DNA of 64,000 nucleotides from Chrysoporthe austroafricana (GCA_001051155.2 JYIP02000003.1:1798001-1862000), one strand, 5' to 3'. Counted from the first letter of the stretch, positions 50,601 through 62,735 are shown. Translations and numbers: made by a program. The notes: generated by a model not told the origin, from the sequence alone.

Positions 50601-51810
50601 TCCTGCTTCTAATATAAATATTTGCCGGATATATTCCTTAATATTAGGAAATGCCAGTTTAGTAAAGCAATATTTATTATTAGTATAATATTTTACGGCC
50701 GAAATAGGAAAAAGTTCTTTAATAAGTTCCGATTAAAGCATTTGCATATTGAAAGCTTATTGCAATCGGAATATTTTTTTGAACTCAATACGTATTGCTT
50801 TTTCCGAAATAAAGCCGTTTTAATAAATTGCTTTCATTTCGGGTTGCTATAAAAACTAGTTTAATAGGCTAGTAATTGGGAAGGGAAAGGTCGGATATTT
50901 CTGAAAGATAATAATGCGATTATTCGATTTTCTTTTATTTAATCTTTCTTCTTTATAATTTTCTTTCCCGAAAAGCTATAAATAGTTCGATAAACCCGAT
51001 TAAAGCATTAATATGCTTTCTATTATAAAGTTTATAAAGTTAATCGGGATAACTATAATAGAATTTTGTCTGGAAATATTCCGATTTTAAATTTCTATTA
51101 AAAAGAAAGAAATACGCTTACTTTCTAGAATTAATTATTTTCTTTTGCTTTTATTTATTTTTCTTATTATAATTAAAGAATTCCCGGATTTATTAATAAA
51201 TCTGAAATTTAAATTTTCGGTTAAATATCGTAATGGATAAATATATTTGATTCCGCTATTAGTATTAATATATTCAAATATATAATGCTTTCGATTTTCA
51301 ATAAACTATTATTAGATTAATTTTTTTAACGGATTTTCCGGATTATTAAGTCGAAAAGTATTTTCGTTTTCGTTTATTTTTATAAGTACTTATTATCGCT
51401 TTTCTTCTATTATCGCTTTAGCAAGCTATCGAAATTTGCAATATTTGGAAAAATCTTCCCAGAATATATTATTCTTTTTTATTTACTAGGATAAATTCTT
51501 ATCGAAATTCAATTTTCTTCTCTTTTAAATCCAGCGCTTAAGCAATAAAGGCTATTCTTGTTTAATTACTTATATTTTTACTTTCTGCAAAAATGCATTA
51601 GCTTCCTTAAGGTTTTGCTTTGCTTTTTCATATCAATCGGCCAAAAGTTTCTAATCGACAAAAGCGTATACGATTTCGAGAAAGATCTTAATATCCGAAA
51701 TAACCCAATCCTTCTTCTCAAAATCGTTCAAAGCTTATATAAACTTATATACTTGGGCGGGATACTTGATTTCGATATAATCGATAAGCCGTAATAATAA
51801 AACGTTATTG
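44698..51810 (-). pseudogene. Element B gag-pol, RIP-inactivated
   Basis: Minus-strand counterpart of the A frame. RT lies near 47250-47360, the integrase QTD block near 45607-45680, the chromodomain end next to the stop at 44698. From the element start to this stop B has no net length difference from A (7,575 bp), so the inactivation is by point mutation and not by indels. Plus-strand frames at 44654-44914, 49765-49947, 50622-50852 and 51558-51794 are antisense shadows. The gag start is approximate. Confidence 0.86.
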
Positions 51811-52065
51811 CTAGTAATTGCTATAATAAATTGGCAATAAATTATCGATAAATAATTATAATATTTCTTATAAGAGCGCTATTTTTATAAAAGCCGATAT
51901 CTTATAAGACCGATATTCCTATAAGAGCCGATACTTTATAAAGCCGATACTTTTATAGAAGCCGTTATTCTATAAGACCGATATTTTTATAAGAATCGTT
52001 GCTTTATAAAGCTGATAATTAAAACCCGATTACGCAATAAAAGCGTATAAAGCATAGCTATTAAT

Positions 52066-52272
52066 TGATAATAAATGTATTAAAATATATTATAAAGTAT
52101 AATTCTTTCAAGAAAGTAAATTACGTTAAAGCTTATTAGGGCATTATATAGGCCTCTTAATAAGGGTATAGCATTTACCTAGTGAATTTATTGCGTATTT
52201 ACCAGGGGATTTACTATAAATTTACTAGGCGAATCCATTACGAATTCACTTCGTTTATAGGTTTTGCCATTA
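52066..52272 (-). repeat. Element B 5' LTR (207 bp)
   Basis: Inner end tgataataaatg, outer end gttttgccatta. Next to it toward 51880 lies the family leader repeat array. Confidence 0.93.
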
Positions 52273-52277
52273 TCCGT
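52273..52277. repeat. Target-site duplication of element B, right copy (TCCGT)
   Basis: Partner of 41644-41648. Directly after it the C pol sequence resumes with attggaaattcc. Confidence 0.9.
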
Positions 52278-55200
52278 ATTGGAAATTCCGAATCCGTTTA
52301 CTTTGAATCTTAAGATCTGGACTAAAAGATATCCAAGAAACGATTTGGGTTTAGCTAATAAAATATTTTTGTATAAAAATAGCAAAAAAATAGTTTATAA
52401 GTATTGCAAATAGTTTTATTCTGTAATTAAATGGATAACGATATTATTTATAAAAGCGGAAGCAAATTTGTAATATAATTATAAGAATTAATCTATAAAA
52501 TGCTAGATATAAAATAGTAAATTTCGAAATCTTATAAATAGAACTTTTATCTTTTCTTAATTACGATAATTAATAATAATAAATCGGTTTCTATAATCTG
52601 AATATATTAGGAATTAATAGAAAAATTGCTATATATTTATTATTGTAATATATATTTTTCTTCTTAGCTATTTGATAACTTCTTGCTATAATAATAAAGG
52701 GTAAGTATCGGAAACTGAAATTTTATTTAAAGCGCATAAATCAATTATTATATATCCTTTCTTCTAGCTATTTATATTCTTTCAAATTATAAAAATTAAT
52801 AAACCGAATAGCATTATACTTATAACCCATTTAGCTCGACTTTATTAATATAACTTATTTAAAATTTCGTTAATTACTTTTTAATTTTCTTTATTTAAAT
52901 AGTATAGCTTTTATCTTATTTTCTGGTTTTGCTATTTTTCGATTAAGTCGACTTTTATTTATTAATCGACTAGCATATTAATAGGATTTATATCTTTGAA
53001 AATTCTAATATATGCCTATATTAATTTTATAACTTTATAAAAAAATTCCAGTAAACGCTTGCAAATATATATACCGAAATCAATTTCCGATTCTTTAATA
53101 GCTTTATTTTTTCGAATTCCCAATTTATTATTATTTTCGAGATAATCTCTTATTTCGGGAATCTCTATATCCGGGAATTAATGCTTTTCCAGCTATTTTC
53201 CAGTAATTTCTGCAGTTTATTGGAAAATATACTTAATAAATAACAGTTAATCTGAATTCAGCTTTCCTGAAAGCTATAACTTGTTTTTAATTCGTTAAAA
53301 GAAGTATTATCGCGCGATATAGTAATAGTTATCGTAATTCGCTAGCAGGGTTATATAATTTGTTTAGAATAGTTCGATTATCCTTAAAAGTTAATTTTTC
53401 TGGATTTTTAAAAGGGTTGCTGTTTAGTTTATTATTAAAACTTCCTTAATTTAATAGCTTATTAAGCAATTTATTTACCCTTTCTGTTTCGGCTTGAATA
53501 GAAAAATTACGTTTTTAAGATTTGTTTAATATTAATAAAAATTAGTTTATAAAATCTAAGCAGCATTACTATAATAATTGCAGCTTTTGCTTGCCGGGAT
53601 CGTATTAGCATTCGGGCAAATACTTTTACTTTCGCTATAGTATTACCAAAATAACCAAATTATATAAACGATTCTAAATTCAGAATATCCAGTTTGTAAA
53701 AAATATTATATTCCTATTTTAATAAGATATTTATTTCTAGTCGATCCAATATTTACGCTTTTATTCGAATACGAAATATAAGTAAATAGCTATATTTATT
53801 GCTTTGGAAATATAAATCGAATTCAGCTTAGCTTTTTGCTAGCAATTAGCTTATGCTTTTAAGCTTAGCTTTTATATTCCAATCTATTTTCGTTTTAAGG
53901 AATTATATTAGTAATTCCTTAATAATAGCATAACGATTAGCGTTTATATCGATATAGACTTTTATATCCGGCTTATTCAAGTATGCTTTAATTACAGCTT
54001 TTGCATATATATAGCTGCTGTTCTAATAAGGCTTGATTATAAATATAGGAATATTATATTCCAAGATTTCTCCTTTTTATATATCGATTTTAAGAAAATT
54101 CTATAATTAACTGGATAGTTATATAAGATATTTGATATAAAATATGCTTTTATTTATTAATAGTTTTGCTTTTTTGGCTTGAAAAATTCAAATATCGTTC
54201 TCGATTATTATATTCTCTTTATTAGCTTATTCTTCTAATTTATCCTCTTACCTTTATAAGTTTTTGCTATTTTCGGTCTTTTTATCGTATTTATCGCTAT
54301 TTGCTATAAACAGATTATTATTTATAAAGAAATAGCCTTTTCGAGCTAGCTTATCCTCTTTATTTGAATTATATTGCAATTCTCTATTATTAATATTGAA
54401 ATTTGTTAGGATTAATTGGATAAAATATCTTCTAATATCTTTTTATACAAATCGATAGTAAAAGCGCGATTAGAAATTTCGGTTTTTTGAAATTGAATTT
54501 CTATTATTATCTATAATATTAATTAATATTTTCTTAGCTATATTCGAGATATTTTGTTATCTAGTTATCCGCTCTTATAATTAGTTCCGAGCATTTATTA
54601 GCTTTCGCTATTATTCTAATAAAAGCTTTCGGAATTCGTATTCCGGAATATATTTAATACTTTTAAATGGATTTGGCTAATTAAATATCCTTATTAAGCG
54701 AAATGAATATTTAAATCTTTAAGGCTTAAATCTTTTAAAGCATTCTAGGAATATATTGGTTAAGAAATAAATATTAATATTGGGAAAATTAGCAGCCGAT
54801 TGCATAATTCTTTATACCGGTTATACGAATTTATAAAATAATGCTATTATATAATCTAATTCGAAAATATGCTATATCTCTTATTTCGCCTTAAAATATT
54901 TTTCGAAATCCTTTATATTCTTATTTCGACTAAATCTATCGAAATATCTAGCTATTAATTCTTTATCGATCCGATTCCAGATATTTCTGGCTAAATACGA
55001 ATTTGGGTATTCGGCTAGCTTAATAAATTAATAAATATAATAAATAAATTCTAGAATATTGCAGTTATTTTATACGTTTTTCTTAAAATATTATTAAGCG
55101 TTTAGCAAGTCTTTTGCAATTTTCCGCAATATAAAGAAATCTCTTTTCAATTACTTCTTTTACTAATTCCAATTATATTTATATAAAATAAAATCTTTAC

Positions 55201-56850
55201 GTTTTTGGGAAAATAATATAAAATAAAATCAAATATATATTATTTTAGCTAAGTAAGCAAGTAAATAAAAGCTAAAATATTTAACGCATTTTGCATTTCT
55301 AATTATATATATCTTATACTAGTTTATAAAAGCTTAAAAGTTTTTCTAAATAGTAATTTTGCTATTTGTAATGGATATAATTATTAAGTTAATATAATTA
55401 TTTTAATTCTTGTAAAATTGAAATTATTTTATAATTATATTCTTGAATTCTTTATTAATATTAATAAGCAATGCTATAAATTCAAGTAAATTAAGTTAAT
55501 AAGTTCGAAAATTTTTAAATTGCTTATAGCTAAATAATAAGTTTCGAAAACTATTGCTTTTATTATCGTTAGAATTCGATAAATCCGGTAATCTATTTAG
55601 TTTATTAACTAGTTCTTTTTGGAAATTAGAATTAATTTCAATATCCGGTTCGGGACCCGAAAATAGTTTTTAGTCTGATTAATTTCTTGCCTTTAATATA
55701 AATATTTGCCGGATATATTCTTTAATATTAGGAAATGCTAATTTAATAAAGCGATATTTATTGCTAGCGTAATATTTTGCGGCCGAAACGGGAAAAGGTT
55801 TTTTAGTAAATTCCGATTAAGGCGCTTATATATTGAAAGCTTATTGCAATCGGAATATTTTCTTGAACCCAATATATATTGCTTTTTCCGAAATAAAGCT
55901 ATTTTGATAAATTGCTTTCATTTCGGGTTATTATAGAAACTAATCTAATAAGCCAATAATTAGGAAAGAAAAGGTTAAATATTTCTGAAAGATAATAATA
56001 AGACTATCCGATTTTCTTTTATTTAGTTTTTTTTCTTTATAGTTTTTTTCTTTAAAAAGCTGCAAATAATCCGATAAATCCGATTAAAATATTAATATAC
56101 TTTTTATTATAAAGTTTATAAAGTTAACCGGAATAGCTATAATAGAACTTTATTTAGAAATATTCCGATTTTAAGCTCCTATTAAAGAGAAAGAAATATG
56201 CTTATTTTTTAGAATTAATTATTTTCTTTTGCCTTTATTTATTCTTTTTATTATAATTAAAAAATTTCCGGATTTATTAGTAAATTTAGAATTTAAATTT
56301 TCGGTTAAATATTATAATAAATAAATATATTTAATTCTGCTATTAATATTAATATATTTAAGTATATAATGCTTTCGATTTTCGATAAATTATTATTAGA
56401 TTAATTTTTTTAATAGATTTTCCGGATTATTAAATCGAAAAGTATTTTTGCTTTCGTTTATTTCTATAAGCATTTATTATCGTTCCTTTTCCGTTATCGT
56501 TTCGGCAAGCTTTCGAAATTTGCAATATTTGAAAAAATCTTTTCAGAATATATTATTCTTTCCTATTTATTAAGATAAATTCTTATCGAAATTCGATTTT
56601 CTTCCTTCTTAAATCCAATACTTAAGCAATAAAAGCTATTTTTGCTTAACTATTTATGCTTTTGCTTTTTGCAAAGATATATTAGCTTCTCTGGAATTCT
56701 GTTTTGCTTTTTCATATCGATCGGCTAAAAGTTTCCAGTTAACAAAAGCGTATGCAATTTCGAGAAAGATCTTAATATCCGATATAACTTAATCCTTCCT
56801 CTCAGAATCGTTTAAAGCTTATATAAACTTATATACTTGGGCAAAATACT
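52278..56850 (-). pseudogene. Element C gag and reverse-transcriptase part
   Basis: Minus-strand 5' half of the C coding region. Reverse transcriptase sequence lies at its left end (about 52278-52450), including the GYLLVQILRFKVNGFGISNT block, which continues across the B insertion into 41648. The gag part is toward 56850; its start is approximate. RIP stops occur throughout. Confidence 0.8.
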
Positions 56851-57149
56851 TAATCTCGATATAATCGATAAGCCGCAGTAATAAAACGTTATTACTAGTA
56901 ATTGCTATAATAAATTGGCAATAAATTATCGATAAATAATTATAATATCTTTTATAAAAGCGTTATTTCTATAGAAGCCAATATTTTATAGGACCGATAT
57001 TCCTATAAGAGCCGATATTTTATAGAGCCGATATTTCTATAAAGGCCGTTATCCTATAAGACCGATATTCTTACAAAAGCTATTACTTTATAAAGCTAAT
57101 AATCGAAACCCGATTACGCAATAAAGGCGTATAAAGCGTAGCTATTAAT

Positions 57150-57356
57150 TGATAGTAAACGTACTAAAATATATTATAAAGTATAATTTTTCCAAGAAAG
57201 TAAATTACGCTAAAGCCTATCAGAGCATTATATAAGCTTCCCGGTAAGGGTATAGCATTTACTTAATGAATTTATTGCGTATTTATTAAGGGATTTACTA
57301 TAGATTTACTAGGCGAATCCATTACGAATTTATTTCGTTTATAAGTTTTGCTATTA
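57150..57356 (-). repeat. Element C 5' LTR (207 bp)
   Basis: Inner end tgatagtaaac, outer end ttttgctatta. Partner of 25411-25617 across 31.5 kb of nested sequence. Confidence 0.92.
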
Positions 57357-57361
57357 TGCTA
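57357..57361. repeat. Target-site duplication of element C, right copy (TGCTA)
   Basis: Exact partner of 25406-25410. Confidence 0.9.
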
Positions 57362-60300
57362 TTTTTCGAATGCTTTTATAATTGCTATTAATTCTTTATC
57401 GGGAATGTTATAATTAAGTTCCGGGCTATTTAATTTTTTCGAGAAATTGCTTACGATCCTGAAATATCTTTAATTGTTTCGTTAGCTTAACTATTTTCCT
57501 AATATATAATCTGATATATCGGTTTCAATTTCAAATAGTTTATTTAAGTTTATTTTGTAAAATATAAGTTCTGATATTACCCGTTTTTTAATTTCGTTAA
57601 ATATTTCCTATATTTTTTGTATCTATTCGAATTTTCAGTCTTTTTTCGTAAAATCCGTAAAAGAGCATGCAATTTTGCTATAATCCCGAATGAACTATTA
57701 ATAAAAGTTAATATAGCCGAAAAATATTTTGATTTTTTTTATCTTTTCTAATATAAGCTATTCTTTTATTACTTGGATTTTATTTTTTTATATATTAATT
57801 TTGCTTGGCTTTATCGTATAGCCGAAATAATTAATCTTTTATTAATAGAAATAATATTTGCTTAATTCGATTAGGAATTTATTATTTTGCAAAATCTGAA
57901 ATATTTATTATATATACTATTTATAAGATTCGAAATTTTTTGAATAAATAAAGATATTATTAAAATAGATAATAATAATAGTATTTAAATATTTGCGGAA
58001 AATATTATTAATTATTTTTTGGAAAGATACGAGCGCATTAATTAGTCCAAAGAATAAAATTATATATTTGAAATATCCGTAACGGGTTTTAAATATTATT
58101 TTCCAAATATCGTTTTCTTTAATTCGAATATAATAATATTTTTCTTTGAAATCGAATATAGTAAACTAATTTGCTTTTATTAATCGGTTTTGCATTTCTT
58201 TTATTAAAAGCAAAAGATAACAGTTCTTGATCGTAATATCGTTAAGCTATTTATAATCTATATAAAATCGTAATTTGCTATTCTTCTTAAGTACGAATAG
58301 GATTGAGTATTTTGCTAGTAATTATAATTTCTATATATAGCTTTTTCTTAAATTTTCGTTAATATATTCTTTAAGTATTTCGAATTTCGCTTAATCGAGT
58401 TTATAAATAGGGTTATTTTTGAGTTTTATTCCTTTTTTCAATAGGATTTTATAATTAAAAAGCCCGTATTCCGATAAACTAATATCGAATTTCCCTTGCT
58501 ATAGTTTCTTGAATTTATAGTATTCTTATAATACGTTTTTAAGTTCTAATAATAATCTTTTTTCATTTTCCGTAATCTGGAAGAATAAAAAGTACTATTA
58601 AGCGTATTTTTCTTTTATTGTTTTCTTCTTTTGTTTATATATCCTAATTTCTAACAGCTTTAAATATTTATCTTTTATAAAGCTAAATCTTTTTCGTAAT
58701 CTTCTTATGCTTGCCGTATTAGAAATTAAATTTCCTTATAATTCTATAATTTATATAATTTCATAATATTTTGCATTAAATTAATCTTTTGCTAATTATT
58801 AATCGCTTGAGTTTTTGGTTTGTCTTTAACTTATATTTATAAATTTAAAGCTTTCGTAATTTTTCTCTTTATTTCGGCAAATCTTTTTGCTTTAAAAGTA
58901 AATCTAAGTTTGTTTAAGCATATATTTCCGATATTATCCTTAATAACTAGAATTCTCTCTTTTCTATTAATTATAACCTTTTCGGTAAATATAGCTTATT
59001 TTTACGAAATCTAACTAATAATCCAATTGATATAAAGGTTATGCTTCTTAAGCTAAAATATTTTTAAAATCAATTCGTATTATATTATATTTGTAATATC
59101 GAAAGTAGTTTTTGTTATAAAGCTTTAGATCGAAATAAGTAAGTAATTAGTTTTTATATCGATTATACTAAAGTTATATGCAACCGTTTTTCTTTCTATA
59201 ATATTAAGTTTATAAGAATTTTTCTTTTGCATTTAAAGAATCTATTCTTTATTAATTACTTTTAGCGAAATGAAATTTCCTTATACGCTATTATCCAATA
59301 GTATGCTGTAATATTGCCCGTTAATATATGCGTTCAAAATAATATGCTTTTTTTTATTATTTGTAATAATGCATAAGAACCTTGTAATCCTAATCGGCTG
59401 CTATCCCTTTATAAGCAATCCTTTCTTTTTGGGTCGTTTTATGCTTATTTTGCTGCTTGCTTCGCTAATTTTCTTGCTTAGCTTTAAGCATATTGCTTTG
59501 CTTTTTTGGCTTTTTGCAATTAATATTATTTTTTAGCTTTATTTTATATATAGATAGAGCATGCTAATATATAATATTATTCCTATATTATTCTTCTTTA
59601 AATATATTTCTATAAATAATTGTTAAATAATTCGATATAAGCGTTGCCGTATTCGATATGCAAGACTTTTTTATATTTCTTTTAGGATTCTATAATAAGT
59701 TGGATTAATTAATCTTATTTTTTAATTGGGAATTAATTATATTTAACTTTCTTGTTAAAATATATTTAGCAATTATAATACGTGCAATATATCTAAGCAA
59801 GTTTATAATATCGAAAGTATAAGTAATTGATCCTTTTATTTTCTTGGGGTTTATATCCGTTATTCTGAAACGGGATACTTTGGAAGAATTCCTGTAATAT
59901 AAGCTTATAAATTAAGTATTTAATCTTTATATATTTGGTTATTTAGTTACTATGCTTTTATTATAGCTATTTTGTATTTCGGGTACCGAGCTTTTCTAAT
60001 TTTTCCTTAAACGTAAAGGTTAGCAAGTTATTTGGCTATTAGTCCGGGAATATTATTTTTTCTATAGCGATATTAAGTATAAGTATTGCTATATTTAAAG
60101 TACCGAATTCCTTTTTTGCTATTGCTTTTTATTGCTTATCGAAATATATTTTTAAAGAGAATCGTTTTAAATTTTCTTCCTTAATATCTAGCAAGTTGCT
60201 TGAATAATCTGAATTGCTATCGTTTATAGCCGTATTATAGAATAAGCTTTTTCTTCTTATAGCGAATTGCTATTATTCTTTAAGTTTGCATAAAAACTAT

Positions 60301-61200
60301 TTTAAGCTTTCTTTTGCCGAAAAGTATAGCAAATAATAATCCTGATAATAGGCTATCCAGTTTATACTACTATAATCGGAATCTATTGCCTGCTCTTATA
60401 AAATATTATTGCTCGATTATTCGGATTTTTATTGCCAAACGATATTAACTTGCTTTTTCGGGACTAGCTTTTATTCTCGTTTTTTTTTCTCTTAATAATA
60501 ATTGCGGGCAATATATCCTTTTTTGCTATAATTATAGCAAATAATTCCTTTGCATTATTTTCGTATTAAGGCATTTAATTCTATAAGTCCGGTATATATT
60601 GTATTTGAATAAGCTATACTATTTCGGTTATCGTATTGGAATTTGCATTTCTTAAAATTAAATTAATATCGAAAGGTATTGCTATAATTCTTTTATTATT
60701 ATTATTTTCGTTCGTAAAATCGATTATCGATACGAATAGTTTTATTAATAAATTTATTAAATTCTTTAAATCGGTTTTCTTTATAAAATTTATCTTTGAC
60801 TTTTTCTTTAAATCTTATATAATAAGCGTCTATAAAAAGCTTATTTTCGTAATCGAAATAAGCAATAATTTATTTGAATTTAGCTATATAATTTGCTGCT
60901 AATTCCGTTTGCCGAAATGCTTCTAATTGCTATATTGCAATATATCGCTCGTCCGGGTTTCCGAAAGTTTTGGTAAAAGCCTTTTCGAAATTGGAATAGT
61001 ATTAGAAAACGCATTTGGTATTTTCGGAACGGAATGCGTTATTGTTATTCAAGTAATCGCGAAAGGTAAGTTCTTATTACTAAAGCGCTATTTTTTCGAG
61101 TCAGCTTCTCGCGAAATCGATTTTATTATAAATAGTCCTGAACTGAGTATTATAATGCTTGAAATAAGCTTTGAATTAAGTTAAGAAAGCTTAGAAATTC
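57362..61200 (-). pseudogene. Element D gag and reverse-transcriptase part
   Basis: Minus-strand fragment of D to the right of C. A zinc knuckle of CCHC type survives as CYNYSKKGYIAR near 60502-60540, where the changed Cys and His are single RIP transitions. Reverse transcriptase: a VLKKNSKLRFYIDYK-LND segment near 58190-58330 and a catalytic motif that now reads YFNNIFIYSK near 57925-57965. Plus-strand frames such as 60636-60902 and 60927-61184 are antisense shadows. The right end of gag is approximate. Confidence 0.78.
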
Positions 61201-61470
61201 CCGCGAATGCTTTTGTAAAGCCCGAGCTTATTAAGCTTGAAAGCTTTAGCTTGCTGAAAAGCGTTAAAACGGAAAATTTCATTCTTAATTTTTTCGAGCT
61301 ATTAGTATAGGGCTATATTTTGTTCTTAGAATTATTCGTTAATAAGGATAATCAGGTTTCTTTCCTGAAAAGCCTGGTTATTAGAAGAAAACGGAATTTA
61401 AGACGCTATCGTATTCCGATATTGTTTAAAAAGAATATACTGAACCGTTTTTGAATAAGAGTTATCAAAA

Positions 61471-61916
61471 TGTTATAAATGCTGTAGCAATCCTGAAATA
61501 TGCTATAAGGTTAAAGGATTTATGCTAGCAAGAGCGGTATTAAATACGAGCTTTGAATATTAAAATACGATTTATTAAGTATTGCAAAGTTTATAAGTCT
61601 TGGGCGATTATTAATAATAGAGTCCTATTAATACTTAGATTGATAACTGAAGAGCTATTGCTAATTATTTAGCGAATATCTAGTCCTTATATATCCAGCT
61701 TTTCAGTACGGGATTGCCGGCTTATTAAATAAGCTAGTAAGCTTGGCTCGCCGGCTTATTTAGTAATCCGATAATCTTTATTTTATCTGCTCCTTAGCTT
61801 TACTTACGTAAGCATTTGTCGTATTTCCTGCAGTATAGCTTGAAAATCTCGGTACGAATGGGCTTTTAGGGGCAGCTTGGGTGCTGTATTCTGGTTTTGC
61901 ATATTGGTTTATAATA
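61471..61916 (-). repeat. Element D 5' LTR (446 bp)
   Basis: Begins tgttataaatgctg and ends ggtttataata on the plus strand; direct repeat of 22587-23032. Confidence 0.9.
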
Positions 61917-61921
61917 CCTTG
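61917..61921. repeat. Target-site duplication of element D, right copy (CCTTG)
   Basis: Exact partner of 22582-22586. Confidence 0.88.
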
Positions 61922-61925
61922 TAAC

Positions 61926-62036
61926 AAGAACCGAATAGCGCTTGGCTTGCTAAATAACGCGGGCCGAAACCACGCGCTGCTTATAATATCTTATAGTTTT
62001 CGCTAGCTTGCGTTCGCAAGCGCTATTCTAGTTCTT
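61926..62036. repeat. Inverted-repeat hairpin, about 111 bp
   Basis: The left arm aagaaccgaatagcgcttg (61926-61944) and the right arm caagcgctattctagttctt (62017-62036) are near-perfect inverted repeats with a 72-bp loop. A further short palindrome (ttgcgttcgcaa) sits just before the right arm. It may be a MITE-like fragment; no target-site duplication was identified. Confidence 0.7.
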
Positions 62037-62214
62037 TCGCTATATATGCCTCTAGTCTGGCCGGCATAGAGGCTAGAAGGCTAGCTGGGCTGGAAAGCTG
62101 GCTAGTCTGGCCGGTAAAGGCTCTTTTTTAAACGGCTTAACCTCTAGCATTTATTTGCAAATAATGCTTAGACGGAAGATTCTTTTACGCTTAGCGTACG
62201 GATAAAGGGCTTAT

Positions 62215-62344
62215 CGGTCTGGAAGGCTTGTCAGTTTGGAAGGCTTGTCGGTCTGGAAGGCTTATTAGTCTGGAAGGCTTGTCGGTCTGGAAGGCTTGTC
62301 GGTCTGGAAGGCTTGTCGGTCTGGAAGGCTTATCGCTCTGGAAA
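62215..62344 (+). repeat. 17-bp tandem repeat, seven full units and a partial one
   Basis: Unit cggtctggaaggcttgt. Four of the seven full units carry one or two changes from the consensus, mostly transitions (for example cagtttgg and ggcttat). Related tctggccgg words lie just upstream near 62054 and 62103. The units are directly adjacent with no spacers, so this is a minisatellite and not a CRISPR array. Confidence 0.92.
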
Positions 62345-62391
62345 AACCTGCTAAAGAAAACGTTAACTAAAATCCTTAGCAGCTATAATAA

Positions 62392-62716
62392 TGTTATAAA
62401 TGCTGCAATAATCCTAGGATAAACTGTAAAGTTAAAGAATTTATGCTAGCAAGGATAATATTAAATATAACTTTAAATACCGGAAACGTACTTAAATAAA
62501 TATTTACAATATTTATAAGCCAATACGGCTATTATTGGGATATAAATAGGGTCCCAGTAATACTTAGATTTACGATTAAAGAGCTATAATAAATTATCTG
62601 ATAAATATCCTATTCTTATATATCCAGCTTTTCAATTCCAGATTACTGGCTTATTAAATAATCCGGTAATCCTGGCTTACTAGATTACTTAATAATTTAG
62701 TAATCCTTATCTTATC
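62392..62716 (-). repeat. Truncated, diverged LTR related to the element D LTR
   Basis: Begins tgttataaatgctgcaataatcc like the D LTR and can be followed along it for about 325 bp (shared words include ttatgctagcaag, atacttagatt and ttatatatccagcttttca). Divergence goes beyond transitions and includes indels, so it is an older or different subfamily copy. Similarity stops at the telomere-like motif. Confidence 0.75.
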
Positions 62717-62735
62717 TAACCCTAACCCTGGGTTA
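62717..62735. repeat. Short interstitial telomere-like motif in inverted arrangement
   Basis: The bases are taaccctaaccctgggtta: two units of the fungal telomere repeat (CCCTAA) followed by its inverse. It lies exactly where the truncated LTR ends. Confidence 0.6.

Larger units (their letters stand above)
41649..52272 (-). mobile_element. Element B: complete 10,624-bp Ty3/Gypsy element, same family as A and C
   Basis: Minus-strand element inserted into the pol gene of C, bounded by 207-bp LTRs (52066-52272 as 5' LTR, 41649-41855 as 3' LTR) and the exact TSD TCCGT. The pol stop lies at 44698-44700 and the accessory stop at 42506-42508, at the same offsets from the 5' end as in A. It is 32 bp shorter than A and C because of one deletion in the 3' untranslated region (near 42314). 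RIP-degraded. Confidence 0.93.
25411..57356 (-). mobile_element. Element C: 10,656-bp Ty3/Gypsy element, interrupted by elements A and B
   Basis: C occupies 57356-52278, 41648-39733 and 29071-25411 (5079 + 1916 + 3661 = 10,656 bp), minus strand, with 207-bp LTRs at 57150-57356 (5') and 25411-25617 (3') and the TSD TGCTA. The two gaps are exactly elements B and A with their own 5-bp duplications. The length without them equals element A to the base, and the pol stop and accessory-frame stop fall at the same offsets (7,575 and 9,767) as in A and B. Gene order is leader, gag, pol with C-terminal chromodomain, accessory reading frame, 3' LTR. It is RIP-degraded throughout and cannot encode working proteins. 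Confidence 0.92.
22587..61916 (-). mobile_element. Element D: Ty3/Gypsy LTR retrotransposon, 7,379 bp, split by element C
   Basis: Bounded by two 446-bp direct LTRs and the TSD CCTTG. Its own sequence is 22587-25410 plus 57362-61916; everything between is element C with A and B inside it. The coding strand is minus, so the 5' LTR is on the right. Going down from the right LTR come a gag region with a degenerate CCHC zinc knuckle (near 60502-60540), a reverse transcriptase with the DYRQLNDITIKNRYPLPLI-type block (near 58190-58330) and a catalytic YFDD mutated to YFNN (near 57925-57965). An integrase core follows with IISDRNRKF and an LQTDK...NERTNQ block (about 24440-24660). All frames are broken by RIP-type stops. 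The gag-RT-IN order identifies Ty3/Gypsy. Confidence 0.88.

Noticed and set aside
62215..62344. CRISPR-like array
   Set aside because: The 17-bp units abut without spacers, and the genome is eukaryotic.
62228..62422. 64-codon frame with repeated SVWKACRSGRL-like peptides
   Set aside because: It is only the translation of the 17-bp tandem repeat; the repeat length is not a multiple of three, and no neighbouring coding signal exists.
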